Shown here in pieces: positions 49,948-59,109 of a DNA stretch of 64,000 nucleotides (position 1 is its first letter; each line of letters begins with the position of its first letter). The position numbers and the translations under genes are program-made. The notes under the pieces are model-generated. The model was not told the origin of the DNA. It worked only from the letters and a program-made list of their open reading frames with translations, and did no database searches. Source of the DNA: CAYTGM01 sp964437365. Lineage in GTDB: Bacteria > Sumerlaeota > Sumerlaeia > SLMS01. Where the stretch lies: positions 179,865-243,864 of the forward strand of contig CAYTGM010000005.1 in the NCBI GenBank assembly GCA_964437365.1. The letters run 5' to 3'.

Positions 49948-50808
49948 ATGGCGAATGTAAACTATAAGAAAACAAGGCGATTAAGTGGAACTGAAAGAGG
50001 AGCCATTGAGCTCCTTCTCCGTTATGTGACGATGATTCTGCTCCTGGTTATTTTCGTCGGCCCCTTTATATGGATGCTTTCTCTTTCATTTCGTGGAGCA
50101 GGCAACATCTACAGCATGGAGCTGATTCCTGATCAGCCTACTTTTGCAAACTTCACAGAAGCCTGGGAAGGTTTCAATCTCAGTACTTCTTTCTTCAACA
50201 GCGTTATTGTCTCAATCCTCAGTGTTATTTCGAATATTCTCTTTTGCTCTCTTGCTGCTTATCCACTGGCTCGCATGAATTTCCCAGGAAAGAAGATTGT
50301 TTTTCTTCTCATTCTGAGTACGTTGATGATTCCCTTTCAACTCTACATGATTCCTCTTTTCGTTCTGAGCGTTAAACTGAACCTGTTTAATACGTTGATT
50401 GGAATTGTTCTTCCCACCTCTGTCGGAGCCTTCGGGATCTTTCTCGTCCGACAATTTTATCAAACGATTCCGATGGACCTCGAAGAGGCTGCCAGAATCG
50501 ATGGTGCCAACGAGTTCCAGATTTGGGCGTTGATCATGTTCCCTCTAACCAAGCCGGTTGTGGCTGCATTGGGAATTTTTGTTTTCGTTTTCAGCTGGAG
50601 TAACTTCCTCTGGCCTCTCATCGTCATTGATTCTGAATCATTGTACACTCTACCGATCTCTATCTCAAAAATGTCTGGCGCCTTCGTCGACAAAACCCAG
50701 ACACTCGCCGCCGGTTCCGTTATCGCCGTTCTTCCGATCGTGGTGATGTTTTTCTTTCTCCAACGATTCTTTATCGGAGGAATGACACTGGGGTCGGTAA
50801 AGGGCTGA
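49948..50808 (+). CDS. Sugar ABC transporter permease (MalG/UgpE type)
   Basis: A 286-residue permease, partner of the preceding one. The EAA loop is LEEAARIDGANEFQIWALIM, with the N-terminal LLVIFVGPFIWMLSLSF and the SFFNSVIVSILSVISN motifs of the MalG branch. It closes the three-gene importer operon, and hisG starts 47 bases later on the same strand, so read-through is possible. Confidence 0.93.
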   Translation: MANVNYKKTRRLSGTERGAIELLLRYVTMILLLVIFVGPFIWMLSLSFRGAGNIYSMELIPDQPTFANFTEAWEGFNLSTSFFNSVIVSILSVISNILFCSLAAYPLARMNFPGKKIVFLLILSTLMIPFQLYMIPLFVLSVKLNLFNTLIGIVLPTSVGAFGIFLVRQFYQTIPMDLEEAARIDGANEFQIWALIMFPLTKPVVAALGIFVFVFSWSNFLWPLIVIDSESLYTLPISISKMSGAFVDKTQTLAAGSVIAVLPIVVMFFFLQRFFIGGMTLGSVKG

Positions 50809-50855
50809 TCGTTCGCCTCGAATCCTATTTATTTAATAAAGTTGGGTAGTTTCTC

Positions 50856-51752
50856 ATGTCACCGAAATCGAGTTCTGAATCGCATATTATTACGCTGGGT
50901 CTTCCAAAGGGAAGTCTGCAGGAAGCCACTCTCGAGCTTTTTCGGAAAGCCGGGTTCAGTTTTGGTACCTCCTCGCGTTCCTATCATGTCAGCAGCGACG
51001 ATCCTGAGATTCGAGCCCTGCTACTGAGAGCTCAGGAAATACCCAGATACGTCGATGAAGGCGTGATCGATGCTGGGCTGACCGGTCTCGACTGGATCGA
51101 AGAGAATAACGCGAAAGTGCATAATGTCTGTGACCTTGTCTATGCAAAGGCCAGCCGTACCAAACCTCGCTGGGTGCTCTGTGTGCCAGAAACTTCAAAG
51201 TTCAAAGATGTCAAGGACCTTGAAGGAAAGCGTATTTCAACAGAACTGGTGAACGTTACCAAGAAGTTCCTCAAAAAGAACGGGGTGAAGGCCCACGTGG
51301 AATTCAGCTGGGGCGCCACAGAAATCAAGGCCCGCGAGTTTGTTGATGCGATTGTTGATATTACAGAGACGGGCAGCAGCCTGCGAGCCAACAAACTCAA
51401 AATCATCGCGACCCTCATGGAAACGTGGAATCAGTTAATTGCAAATCCTGATTCCTGGAAAAACAAGAAGAAGCGAGAAAAGCTCGAGAACATTGCACTT
51501 CTTTTGAAGGCTGCAATGGAAGCAGAGGGTAAAGTTGGGCTGAAGATGAATGTTCATCAGGATAAATTCAAGGAAGTCTGCGCCATGCTCACGAGTTTGA
51601 CCTCTCCCACTGTATCTCAGTTGAGTGAGGAAGGCTGGCTTGCGCTGGAAGTTATTATTGAAGAATCCACCGTGAAGCGTATCATACCTGCTTTGAGGAG
51701 AGCAGGAGCGCGTGGAATTATCGAATACCCACTCAACAAAGTGATCGACTGA
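50856..51752 (+). CDS. hisG: ATP phosphoribosyltransferase, long form
   Basis: A 298-residue HisG of the long (HisGL) type, which carries its own C-terminal histidine-binding regulatory domain and needs no HisZ. It catalyses ATP plus PRPP to phosphoribosyl-ATP, the first step of histidine synthesis. LGLPKGSLQEATLELFRKAG is the N-terminal signature. The PRPP loop is VDAIVDITETGSSLRAN, and the C-terminal HisG_C segment (LKMNVHQDKFKEVCAML) is complete. It stands alone with no other his gene in the window. A terminator follows. Confidence 0.96.
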   Translation: MSPKSSSESHIITLGLPKGSLQEATLELFRKAGFSFGTSSRSYHVSSDDPEIRALLLRAQEIPRYVDEGVIDAGLTGLDWIEENNAKVHNVCDLVYAKASRTKPRWVLCVPETSKFKDVKDLEGKRISTELVNVTKKFLKKNGVKAHVEFSWGATEIKAREFVDAIVDITETGSSLRANKLKIIATLMETWNQLIANPDSWKNKKKREKLENIALLLKAAMEAEGKVGLKMNVHQDKFKEVCAMLTSLTSPTVSQLSEEGWLALEVIIEESTVKRIIPALRRAGARGIIEYPLNKVID

Positions 51753-51781
51753 GTTCGGTCAAGTATAGATGATAAACATTC

Positions 51782-51815
51782 AGGCGGAGACTTTCGGGTC
51801 TCCGCCTCTTTATTT
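51782..51815. terminator. Terminator between hisG and the double-ACT gene
   Basis: The stem AGGCGGAGAC (51782-51791) pairs perfectly with GTCTCCGCCT (51798-51807) around a six-base TTTCGG loop, and CTTTATTTTCTT follows on the plus strand. The genes converge here, so it terminates hisG. Use for the minus-strand gene is less clear because the A-rich side is weak. Confidence 0.75.
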
Positions 51816-51817
51816 TC

Positions 51818-52375
51818 TTAAGAAGCCTGAAGCTGATAATCGATATCCAGCTGTTCGCAAAGTTGATTGAGTTCTGCCCTGAGGTTTCGAACCGGACAGG
51901 CTGATGGAATATCAATGGTCATTTGAAATTGAAATACGGGAGCCCCTGAAAAGGGAGCGGGAGTATTTTTCGTATTTGCAGAGACGATATTAATCCCATG
52001 CTTACTCAACAGCAGCGAAACCTGATGAATAATACCAGCATGATCCATCGAGGTTGCTGAAAGTGTATAGCGAATCACTGGAGAATCGCTGTAGGCAGAG
52101 GACTGACTCTTTACCTCTTTAACAGTAATACTGAGACCCTGCCTCTTTTCGAGAGGCTGTTTGCTCTTTTCGAGGCGACCGACAAGACCACTGTCACCTT
52201 GAACAAGAATCAAGGTTGCAAACTCACCTCCCAGTTGAGACATGCGACTATCTTCAATATTGCCATCATTTTCAAGAATCCAGCCAGAGAGAGAAGCGAC
52301 AATTCCTGTTCTGTCTTCACCAACTGATGTAATGATCGCGAATGCTCCGTCTTTTCCTGGAGTTTCAGTCTTCAT
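51818..52375 (-). CDS. Double ACT-domain protein, GcvR-like
   Basis: A 185-residue protein of two ACT domains (about 10-85 and 98-180). The first is FAIITSVGEDRTGIVASLSG, ending in a LGGEFATLILVQG strand. The second is LSATSMDHAGIIHQVSLLLS, with NIVSANTKNTPAP. This arrangement matches the glycine cleavage system repressor GcvR, which binds glycine and sequesters GcvA. No GcvA or gcv genes lie nearby, so the role may be general amino-acid sensing. The stop lies next to the shared terminator. Confidence 0.85.
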   Translation of the reverse strand: MKTETPGKDGAFAIITSVGEDRTGIVASLSGWILENDGNIEDSRMSQLGGEFATLILVQGDSGLVGRLEKSKQPLEKRQGLSITVKEVKSQSSAYSDSPVIRYTLSATSMDHAGIIHQVSLLLSKHGINIVSANTKNTPAPFSGAPVFQFQMTIDIPSACPVRNLRAELNQLCEQLDIDYQLQAS

Positions 52376-52481
52376 GGTTTAATCCTCGAAAATAGATTAT
52401 GAATTCTCTGTATATCTGATCGGATTCGGCGGTCAAACCAAAGTATCCGAAAGTTTCTCGTTGGTTGATAGTTTTCCTGGT

Positions 52482-54314
52482 TCAAGGTGATTCGACAAGT
52501 TCAGGGAGTGCCCTGCCGGACAACTTGAGTTCACGGAGCTTTCGTATATAATTGAAGGCTTCAATGATCATCCAGATCTCAAGGACAAGAATGACAACAC
52601 CGATGAAGAACAGCATCGGATTCTTCATTCCACCTCCATCTCCTGAGGACGCGAACGACTTGAGGAGCTCGATCAAACCGTACCCTGTCATAAAGAGCAT
52701 GAAAACCATGGGAAGCCCGGTAATCCAGATAGGCTTTTGTTTTCTGTAAAGCCAAACAGTTGCAACCAGAAGAGCCAGCCCTGCGAGGAGCTGATTCGTG
52801 GCCCCGAACAAGGGCCAAAGATTGATGGCTCCTTTTCCTCCCACTTTCAACCCTTCACGGATCGAGTCGGCCTGAAAGACATCGAACATCGCCAGAAGAA
52901 AACCCGAGAGAACAGCGACACCAGTTGCGATATACATATTCATCAGCGGCTTGAAGTTGATTGCCTGACCCAGTTCAGAAAGCACGTAGCGCTGCAAACG
53001 CGTGGAACTGTCAAGTGTCGTTGCAGCAAAACTGGCAATGAAGACACCGATGATACCCAGTGCAAAGTCCTGCGGTATACCGATACTTGAAATCAGGTTT
53101 CCTCCACCGGTAACAACGGCTGGAATGACGTTCCCCAGACCATTTGCGCTCCCCCAGCTGGCATATTTTGACTGCCAGGCTTCCACCCCTGATAGACCAT
53201 TATAGTTCATTCCCAGACCAGCGCAACAGGCCAGGATAATAATCACAGCGAGAAACCCCTCCAGAAGCATCGCGCCATAGCCAACGTACTGTGCATCTCC
53301 TTCGCTGGTTAGCTGCTTCGAACTCACACCACTACTCACCAGACAATGGAACCCGCTGCAGGCACCACATGCGATGGTGATGAACAGAAACGGAAACAGG
53401 GCAAATGGAGCTCCAATGTCTGCCTTGTTGACAGCGGGAGCCACGATTTCTGGTCGCGCCCACAGGATCCCCAGAACAAGAAGCGCCATTGCCAGAAACA
53501 GTTGATGAGAATTGATGTAATCCCTTGGCTGGAGAAGAACCTGGACGGGAAGCGTGCTCGCAATGAAGCAATAGACAAGCAGAATGAAGGTCCAAAGCGC
53601 TACCGGCGATATCCACGAAACAAGAATCGTTGTCTTGTTTCCGGCAGCTGCCCGAGCCTCCTCGCTGCTGACAAACACAAGCTGGAGAACCTCGAAGTGA
53701 CTGCAAAGATAGATCGACAGGTAGAGGGCTCCCAAAGACAGGAGAGAACCTGCCAGAAGGTGTCCGCTCTTCTTATAGACCCACCAGCCAAGCGCCACCG
53801 CGATGGGAATCTGGAACCAGACGGCGAGGACGGACTGCGGGAAGGCCGCAAATACCGAGGCGATTACCAGACCGAAGATCGCGATCACAATCCACAGCGC
53901 AAAGAGAATGATTGTTAGAAAGAGAACTTTAACACGCTTGTTGATAATGTCTCCGCAATAATCCCCGATGGTCCTCCCCTGGTTGCGAAGACTCATCACC
54001 AGCGCCGCAAAATCATGCACAGCACCGATAAAGATGCTTCCGATTAACACCCATATTAAAGCGGGCAACCACCCCCAGATAACGGCGATCGCCGGCCCAA
54101 CGATAGGTCCTGTACCCGCGATACTGGTGAAATGATGACCAAAGACCATTTCTTTCTTACTGGGTACGTAATCTTTACCATCATTTCGGACTTGGGAAGG
54201 GGTCTTATTATCTGGATTCAGATCGAAGATTTTCTGCGACAGCCATCTTCCGTAAGTATTATAGGCGATGATATACAGAATGAATGATCCGATTGCGATG
54301 AGAACGGTATCCAT
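52482..54314 (-). CDS. cstA: Carbon starvation protein CstA-type peptide/pyruvate transporter
   Basis: About 610 residues with 16 or more hydrophobic segments. The N-terminus carries FGHHFTSIAGTGPIVGPAIA, diagnostic for CstA, along with VPSKKEMVFGHHF and ARAAA-flanked loops. E. coli CstA and BtsT import peptides or pyruvate. The called start MDTVLIAIGSF is at 54314; an in-frame start at 54377 adds an unsupported 21 residues. The 3' half keeps CGACSGFHCLVSSGVSSKQL, also conserved. It is monocistronic. Confidence 0.93.
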   Translation of the reverse strand: MDTVLIAIGSFILYIIAYNTYGRWLSQKIFDLNPDNKTPSQVRNDGKDYVPSKKEMVFGHHFTSIAGTGPIVGPAIAVIWGWLPALIWVLIGSIFIGAVHDFAALVMSLRNQGRTIGDYCGDIINKRVKVLFLTIILFALWIVIAIFGLVIASVFAAFPQSVLAVWFQIPIAVALGWWVYKKSGHLLAGSLLSLGALYLSIYLCSHFEVLQLVFVSSEEARAAAGNKTTILVSWISPVALWTFILLVYCFIASTLPVQVLLQPRDYINSHQLFLAMALLVLGILWARPEIVAPAVNKADIGAPFALFPFLFITIACGACSGFHCLVSSGVSSKQLTSEGDAQYVGYGAMLLEGFLAVIIILACCAGLGMNYNGLSGVEAWQSKYASWGSANGLGNVIPAVVTGGGNLISSIGIPQDFALGIIGVFIASFAATTLDSSTRLQRYVLSELGQAINFKPLMNMYIATGVAVLSGFLLAMFDVFQADSIREGLKVGGKGAINLWPLFGATNQLLAGLALLVATVWLYRKQKPIWITGLPMVFMLFMTGYGLIELLKSFASSGDGGGMKNPMLFFIGVVILVLEIWMIIEAFNYIRKLRELKLSGRALPELVESP

Positions 54315-54579
54315 ATGGAAGGGATGTCCTTGTAAGGCATAACCTTGTGAATTGTTCTCTCCTCGGCCGATTGCCATGTCTCTGTCAAGTGGTGCCTTAC
54401 GAGGGTGAGCGAGAGGAGCGGACCTGTGTGCCTGAAAACAAAGTCATCGTGGTGTTGTATCGAGGCTTGAGCATAGTCGAAAGTGCCTGTTGCAGTCTTC
54501 GGGTAACGGCAGGGAATTTTGGGAATGGCTCTAAATAGCTGAATCTGGAGCCAGACAGACTCCCCTGCTTATTTAGTTC

Positions 54580-54653
54580 GTGTCTGCTCGGTGCCCCATA
54601 ATATTCTGGTGCTTGCTCATGCACCAGACAAGCAGCAGACATAGAGCAGACAC
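54580..54653. repeat. Nested inverted repeat (two perfect stems)
   Basis: An outer perfect stem of 10 bp (GTGTCTGCTC at 54580-54589 with GAGCAGACAC at 54644-54653) encloses an inner perfect stem of 8 bp (TCTGGTGC at 54605-54612 with GCACCAGA at 54621-54628). The outer stem encloses 54 bases in all. No T-run follows, so it is not an ordinary terminator. It could be an RNA structure or a protein-binding DNA cruciform. Confidence 0.5.
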
Positions 54654-54944
54654 TAACCAGAAATAGAGGTGACCCAGGCTGGGGTCTCGGTATTGGACGA
54701 AGAACGATCCTGAAACCTGGACCTGTAGTCCTCGAAACCCGCCAGAGTGTTCTCTCGCCCCCTGTATCGGCCCCTAAGTATCAGGCTTAAGCTGTGCCCA
54801 GATTGCTGGATTTTCGAAACGTGCGCGAAACAGGCATTTCCTTCCACCCAGGTTCAGAATTCTTCGAACCAGATTCCCGCATACCGATTTTCCGGCGTCT
54901 TGATGAGAAAAATCCTTCTTACGTTTGAGCGCCCAGTCAGGTTT

Positions 54945-54960
54945 CCGACTGCAAAGTCGG
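54945..54960. other. Short hairpin with GNRA tetraloop
   Basis: CCGACT-GCAA-AGTCGG forms a six-pair stem closed by a GCAA tetraloop, a stable RNA motif. It lies among unannotated sequence; a surrounding CGCCC/GGGCG could extend it. No T-run follows. Confidence 0.35.
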
Positions 54961-55165
54961 GCGTTGGAGCACCGTTTAACTCGTGGCTACCCCGGATTGA
55001 CAGGGTTTCAAGTCGGAAGCCAATGAACAATATTCATCGAATCAGCGGCTTCTCCATTGACGGCATTCGCGAATTGAGGCTTTTTCCAGCGCTAAGTCCG
55101 AATTTGGGATGCTGATTGCATCTCTTGGGACATGTATTATCTCTAATAATTGAGGATTTTCCAGC

Positions 55166-57196
55166 GTGCTTTCCATTCAGAAACTGAGAAACCCCCATGT
55201 AATGAAGTGGGGTCTCTATATGATTATAGGGCTTACAATTCCGGCTTTCGTGCTCTTTTACGGATTTTCCCCGAACCAGCCTGTCGACCAGCTGCAGGGA
55301 ACACTGGTGACAGTGAAGACCAATGATGGAGAAGTGAAGCTCGAAAGACGGGATCTTGTGAATGCCGAAAGAGCCGCCGGCGAGTATTACACGAGCTTCA
55401 TTACTCAGAATATCTCTCCCCGACAGAGAATGCAGATCGCGCAAACGATTAGTCGAGCACTCTCTGCAAAAGAAAAAGCTGATTTTGCCGTGAGCGAGGT
55501 TGCGCTCGCGCAAAGGCTCCGGGAACAGGACTTAAGGCCAACAGTTGCACAGGTAGAGATGAAGCTTGCAGAAAGTAACATGACTCAAGAGCAGCTTAGA
55601 AATTACCTGGATCAGACAGGAATGTCCGAGGCTGAGTTCATCGCAAGTGAACGACGTGCAATCCGCAACGAACTGGCGATTCGAACGATACAGAAAGTCT
55701 CGAAAACCTCACTCCTGGAGATCTGGGACCAATACAGACTTCAGAACGAAGAATTCGTCACAAAGTATTTTAACATGCCGATGCCCTCCCTGGGCGATAT
55801 CGAAGTGACCGAAGAAGAAGTACAGGTAGAATATGACGAACTAACCGAGAGTCGAAGCCCAATGGTTATAGACAGGGAAAAGCGTATCTATGAGTTCGTT
55901 TCCCTCCCTTCCCCTCGCCTGCCTGCACCAACAGTAACAGAAGAAGAACTGATGACGTTGTATAGCGAAGCAGAGGACGACGCAGAGCTATGGGACGAAG
56001 GCGGCATGACAGTGCAGCACGTTCTTGTGAGCGTGAGTCCTCAGGCTGCGGAAGAAGACAAAGCATCTGCAAGAGAAGAGGCCGAAGCGGCTCGCCAGAG
56101 AATCATTGATGGTGAAGACTTCGCTGCAGTCGCAAATGAAGTTTCTGATGATATACGCAACCAGAGCTTTAACGATGTTGGGACAACACCTACCCTGCGA
56201 GGCGGTATTCTCCCCTCCTCGATCGTCGGCACTGAGGTGGACGTATGGGGTGACCAATGGATCAGCTACGCAAACGAAGCGGATCTAAACGAGATTTCAG
56301 AGGTTATCGAAACACCACTGGGATATTCTGTCATGCAGGTTATTGAGAGAAACGAGCCAGGAAAGAAAGAATTCGAAGAGGTTCGCTCAATTCTTGAGAG
56401 CCGCGTGAAAAATCAGAAACGGTCTGGTCAAGAAGAGGAACGACTTGAGATCATCGCCAATAATATTGGCAAACTGAGAGAAGCCTCTGCGACAAGAACA
56501 ACCATGGAAGGCATTGCCCAGGACCTTGGAACAGATGTCAAAACAACTTCACCGACGTTAAGCACCAGCGCTTATATACAAGGGCTTGGCAACCTTGGAC
56601 AGGAAAGAGAAGCCCTTGAGTTCTTGAAACCTCAGGAGGTTAGTCCCGTTCTTCAGACCTCTGATGGAACGGTCGCAGTCGTCAAAATTGTTGAAGTCTA
56701 TCCAGAGAGAATCAAGTCTCTGGAAGAAGTTCGTTCTATTGTGGAGAATCGAGAAAAACGACAGAAGGCGGTAGAAATGAGACTCGAGGAAGCTGAAGAA
56801 GTGAAAACATTGATGGCAAATGGCGATTCGTTCACTTCAGCTGCCTTAACCATGGACTATATCGTTGAGTCGCCAGATCCGTTCACACGCAACTCGATCC
56901 CTACAGCCTTACAGACTTCTCAGGATCTAATTCAGGACCTTGTGATTGCTCAGGAAGGTGACGTCATTATCAATCGCTCTGGCACAGCGGATTTTGCGAC
57001 AGGCGTCGTTGTGCTTTTTGTTGAGGAAATTAACCAACCTGAAATCAGTGAGTTTGTTAAGGGTATGAGAGACATTGAACAGTCACTTCTTCGAATGAAA
57101 CAGCGAGCCTTTGTGGAGGAATTTCGTCGAGATAGTCTTGCGAGTCTCGAAGCTGAGTTCAACCCTGTGCTTTTACCGTCGGAAGATGAGCGCTGA
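55166..57196 (+). CDS. PpiD/SurA-like periplasmic peptidyl-prolyl isomerase
   Basis: A 676-residue protein with one N-terminal membrane helix (MKWGLYMIIGLTIPAFVLFY), which anchors the rest in the periplasm. The N-terminal SurA-like helical region (about 80-230) includes QVEMKLAESNMTQEQLRNYL. A parvulin-type rotamase domain comes at about 275-415 with VQHVLVSVSPQA, DFAAVANEVSD, and an ETPLGYSVMQVIERNEPG end. The arrangement equals PpiD, a chaperone near the Sec translocon that assists outer-membrane and periplasmic folding. The start is GTG 55166 with GAGG ten bases upstream. It is followed by a clear terminator. Confidence 0.85.
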   Translation: MLSIQKLRNPHVMKWGLYMIIGLTIPAFVLFYGFSPNQPVDQLQGTLVTVKTNDGEVKLERRDLVNAERAAGEYYTSFITQNISPRQRMQIAQTISRALSAKEKADFAVSEVALAQRLREQDLRPTVAQVEMKLAESNMTQEQLRNYLDQTGMSEAEFIASERRAIRNELAIRTIQKVSKTSLLEIWDQYRLQNEEFVTKYFNMPMPSLGDIEVTEEEVQVEYDELTESRSPMVIDREKRIYEFVSLPSPRLPAPTVTEEELMTLYSEAEDDAELWDEGGMTVQHVLVSVSPQAAEEDKASAREEAEAARQRIIDGEDFAAVANEVSDDIRNQSFNDVGTTPTLRGGILPSSIVGTEVDVWGDQWISYANEADLNEISEVIETPLGYSVMQVIERNEPGKKEFEEVRSILESRVKNQKRSGQEEERLEIIANNIGKLREASATRTTMEGIAQDLGTDVKTTSPTLSTSAYIQGLGNLGQEREALEFLKPQEVSPVLQTSDGTVAVVKIVEVYPERIKSLEEVRSIVENREKRQKAVEMRLEEAEEVKTLMANGDSFTSAALTMDYIVESPDPFTRNSIPTALQTSQDLIQDLVIAQEGDVIINRSGTADFATGVVVLFVEEINQPEISEFVKGMRDIEQSLLRMKQRAFVEEFRRDSLASLEAEFNPVLLPSEDER

Positions 57197-57252
57197 TAAG
57201 ATACCAGCCCGCTGGACCATTTGTTCGTTCTCACAATGATATTGATGACTTT

Positions 57253-57291
57253 AGACCGCCTTATCGCCCAGATAGGGCGGTCTTCTTTTGC
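57253..57291 (+). terminator. Intrinsic terminator after the PpiD-like gene
   Basis: AGACCGCC (57253-57260) pairs with GGCGGTCT (57276-57283), extended inside by TAT/ATA-type pairs, and TCTTTTGC follows. It lies 57 bases after the stop. Confidence 0.75.
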
Positions 57292-57550
57292 ATGTTCCCG
57301 GTTGAAAATCGCACACAATTGACAAGCCTTTTAGTAGGCGTATAAATCGGTTTTTCTTCTGTAAACAAGGCAAGATGGAGAGAGGAGGGATAAGAAAACG
57401 ATAGATCATTGCGGAGGTTTCCACCTTTAATCTTTTCGCCCTTAGGCAAGCAGCTATCATCGTTGTTAGCATGAGAGCAGACAGCTGTTACCAATCACGT
57501 TTTTAAATAGAGTGAGAGAAAATACACGGGCTTCAGGATAAAGAGATCTG

Positions 57551-58765
57551 ATGGCAAAACGAGCAACCAATAAGGATGAAGAGAAAAAGGAAAAAGTGAC
57601 TAAAAAGTCTACTACTTCTGCAAAGTCCAAATCTTCATCGGCAAAAAAAACAACACCGAAGAAGTCTTCAGCCAAAAAGTCGACGGCATCGAAGACCGCT
57701 ACCAAGACGGCTTCGAAGACGGCCACCCGGAAAACAACGACCAGCTCGAAAAAACCGGCAAAGGCAAAAACAAAGAAGAGTTCACAGAAAACGAACGCTA
57801 TTTCACCCAGTAAAGAAGCGAAGACAATCAGGAAGGAGATCGAGGCACTCGATCTTGATACAAGGGAACTCCCCCACGAGTATGGTGTAACAAAAATTAC
57901 ACTCATGACACGTGATCCGGAAACTCTATTTGCCTACTGGGAAATTAATTCAGAAACCCGGAAGAAACATCAGCTCAGACGAGGTCGTCATAATAAACCT
58001 CTCATTCTAAGAGTCTTCGAGAAAATCGAAGGTCAATCAAATCCCGTTCACTACGATATTGAAGTAAATGACTATACATCATCCTGGTACCTTAAGAAGA
58101 GAAGTTCCGCGACTCTTGTTCAGGTAGCTCTCGGACTCTATGATAAATCAGGGGCTTTCCTCGAGTTATGCCTTTCAAATGAAATTTCAATACCAAGGCT
58201 TGGTTTTTCGAAAGAAGAAGATGCTGAGTTTGCAGAGATCAATGATGAGGTTTATCATCAGATCGTCAAGTTGTCAGGTGTGCAAAAACAATCGTCCTCC
58301 GAAGAGCGGGATGCAATCAGCGCTGCTCAGCGAAGAATTGTTGAAACTCTTTACGAAGGTCCATTCTCCAGTGGAGGGCTCTACTCTTCCGGCTCCATCT
58401 TTGGTCTATCCAGTGGGGTCCTCGGAGGCTCCAGCAGCTCAGGGATGACATCAACCTACATGGCTCAACCAGCTGCAGGTGGAGAAGATACTCTCAAGAA
58501 ACCCGCACACCACGATGACTCTTTCTGGCTTGAGGTAGGAGTAGACGTTGTTGTTTACGGTGCGACTCAGCCGGATGCTCATGTTACAATTATGGGACAG
58601 AAAGTAAACCTGACCCAGGATGGAACTTTTCGCATTCGAATGGTTCTACCCGATTCAACTCTTGAGTTTCCCATCGAAGCAGTGAGCTCTGATGGTAAAG
58701 AGAAACGCAAAGTGAAACCTGTTGTGAAACGCAAGACTGAAGGGGATCCGCACAAGTCGTCCTGA
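57551..58765 (+). CDS. DUF4912 protein with lysine-rich histone-H1-like tail
   Basis: A 404-residue protein. Residues 1-95 are a Lys/Ser/Thr/Ala-rich tail (SSAKKTTPKKSSAKKSTASK and similar), like bacterial histone-H1/Hc-like tails. Residues 100-230 are DUF4912, with RELPHEYGVTKITLMTRDPE and TLFAYWEINS, the family signature. A serine/glycine-rich stretch (SSGGLYSSGSIFGLSSG) links to a beta-rich C-terminal domain (FWLEVGVDVVVYGATQPDAH, then GTFRIRMVLPDSTLEFPIEA). DUF4912 has unknown function. The tail implies nucleic-acid or polyanion binding. The gene lies immediately upstream of 6S RNA on the same strand but has its own stop, with no terminator seen between them. Confidence 0.8.
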   Translation: MAKRATNKDEEKKEKVTKKSTTSAKSKSSSAKKTTPKKSSAKKSTASKTATKTASKTATRKTTTSSKKPAKAKTKKSSQKTNAISPSKEAKTIRKEIEALDLDTRELPHEYGVTKITLMTRDPETLFAYWEINSETRKKHQLRRGRHNKPLILRVFEKIEGQSNPVHYDIEVNDYTSSWYLKKRSSATLVQVALGLYDKSGAFLELCLSNEISIPRLGFSKEEDAEFAEINDEVYHQIVKLSGVQKQSSSEERDAISAAQRRIVETLYEGPFSSGGLYSSGSIFGLSSGVLGGSSSSGMTSTYMAQPAAGGEDTLKKPAHHDDSFWLEVGVDVVVYGATQPDAHVTIMGQKVNLTQDGTFRIRMVLPDSTLEFPIEAVSSDGKEKRKVKPVVKRKTEGDPHKSS

Positions 58766-58850
58766 CTATGTGTATATCCCATTATTTTCCCAATCGGACC
58801 CCATAACGAACTCTTTCAAAGTCAAGGAAAACTCGCACATCCGAATCTAC

Positions 58851-58878
58851 TTGCGCGACGAATTAAAATCCCTATTAT
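58851..58878 (+). promoter_or_regulatory. Sigma-70-like promoter for 6S RNA
   Basis: TTGCGC (58851-58856) and TATTAT (58873-58878) are separated by 16 bases. The expected start site, about 58885, agrees with the start of the 6S closing stem. Confidence 0.6.
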
Positions 58879-58884
58879 AGATCC

Positions 58885-59099
58885 CCTATCGCCTGAGGCG
58901 GTAGAGGTAATAAGCGACTAAGCTTTCCTGCGACGTTCGTTAGGTCATATCGTCCTGGAGCCGATGTTTGGTATTACGGGAGCCCTAATTATACGACGGC
59001 GGCACAATCTGCATCCGCGGATCAGCCTGATGTCGTGTTGCGGGCACCCACCTTGAGACCCTGGGTTTCAAGAGACGATCCACACCGACGGCGGAGCGG
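58885..59099 (+). ncRNA. ssrS: 6S RNA
   Basis: The sequence has both conserved halves of 6S RNA. The 5' side contains CCTGGAGCCGATGTTTGGTA, then TTACGGGAG (compare CCCUGAGCCGAUAUUUCAUACC of E. coli). The 3' side contains CACCTTGAGACCCTGGGTTT, then CAAGAGACGATCCACACCGA and CGGCGG (compare CACCUUGAACCAAGGGUUCAAGG and GGCGGCAUC). The ends pair: CCTATCGCC near 58885 with GGCGGAGCGGG near 59087-59098. The whole is about 215 nt. 6S RNA binds sigma-70 RNA polymerase and acts as a promoter mimic, dampening transcription in stationary phase. A promoter lies just upstream and a strong terminator just downstream. Confidence 0.85.
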
Positions 59100-59109
59100 G
59101 ATAATTTAA

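Larger units (their letters stand above)
54315..55165. other. Long intergenic region with structured elements
   Basis: About 850 bases between cstA and the PpiD-like gene without a convincing gene on either strand. Short ORFs up to 122 codons (54747-55115) have no ribosome-binding sites or motifs. It holds the nested inverted repeat at 54580-54653 and the GCAA-loop hairpin at 54945-54960. The phrase TTTTCCAGCG occurs twice near the 3' end (55083 and 55153). The rest shows nothing recognisable. Confidence 0.4.

Noticed and set aside
53346..53918. A 190-codon plus-strand ORF antisense to cstA.
   Set aside because: It is a low-complexity shadow of the conserved CstA frame with no start signal.
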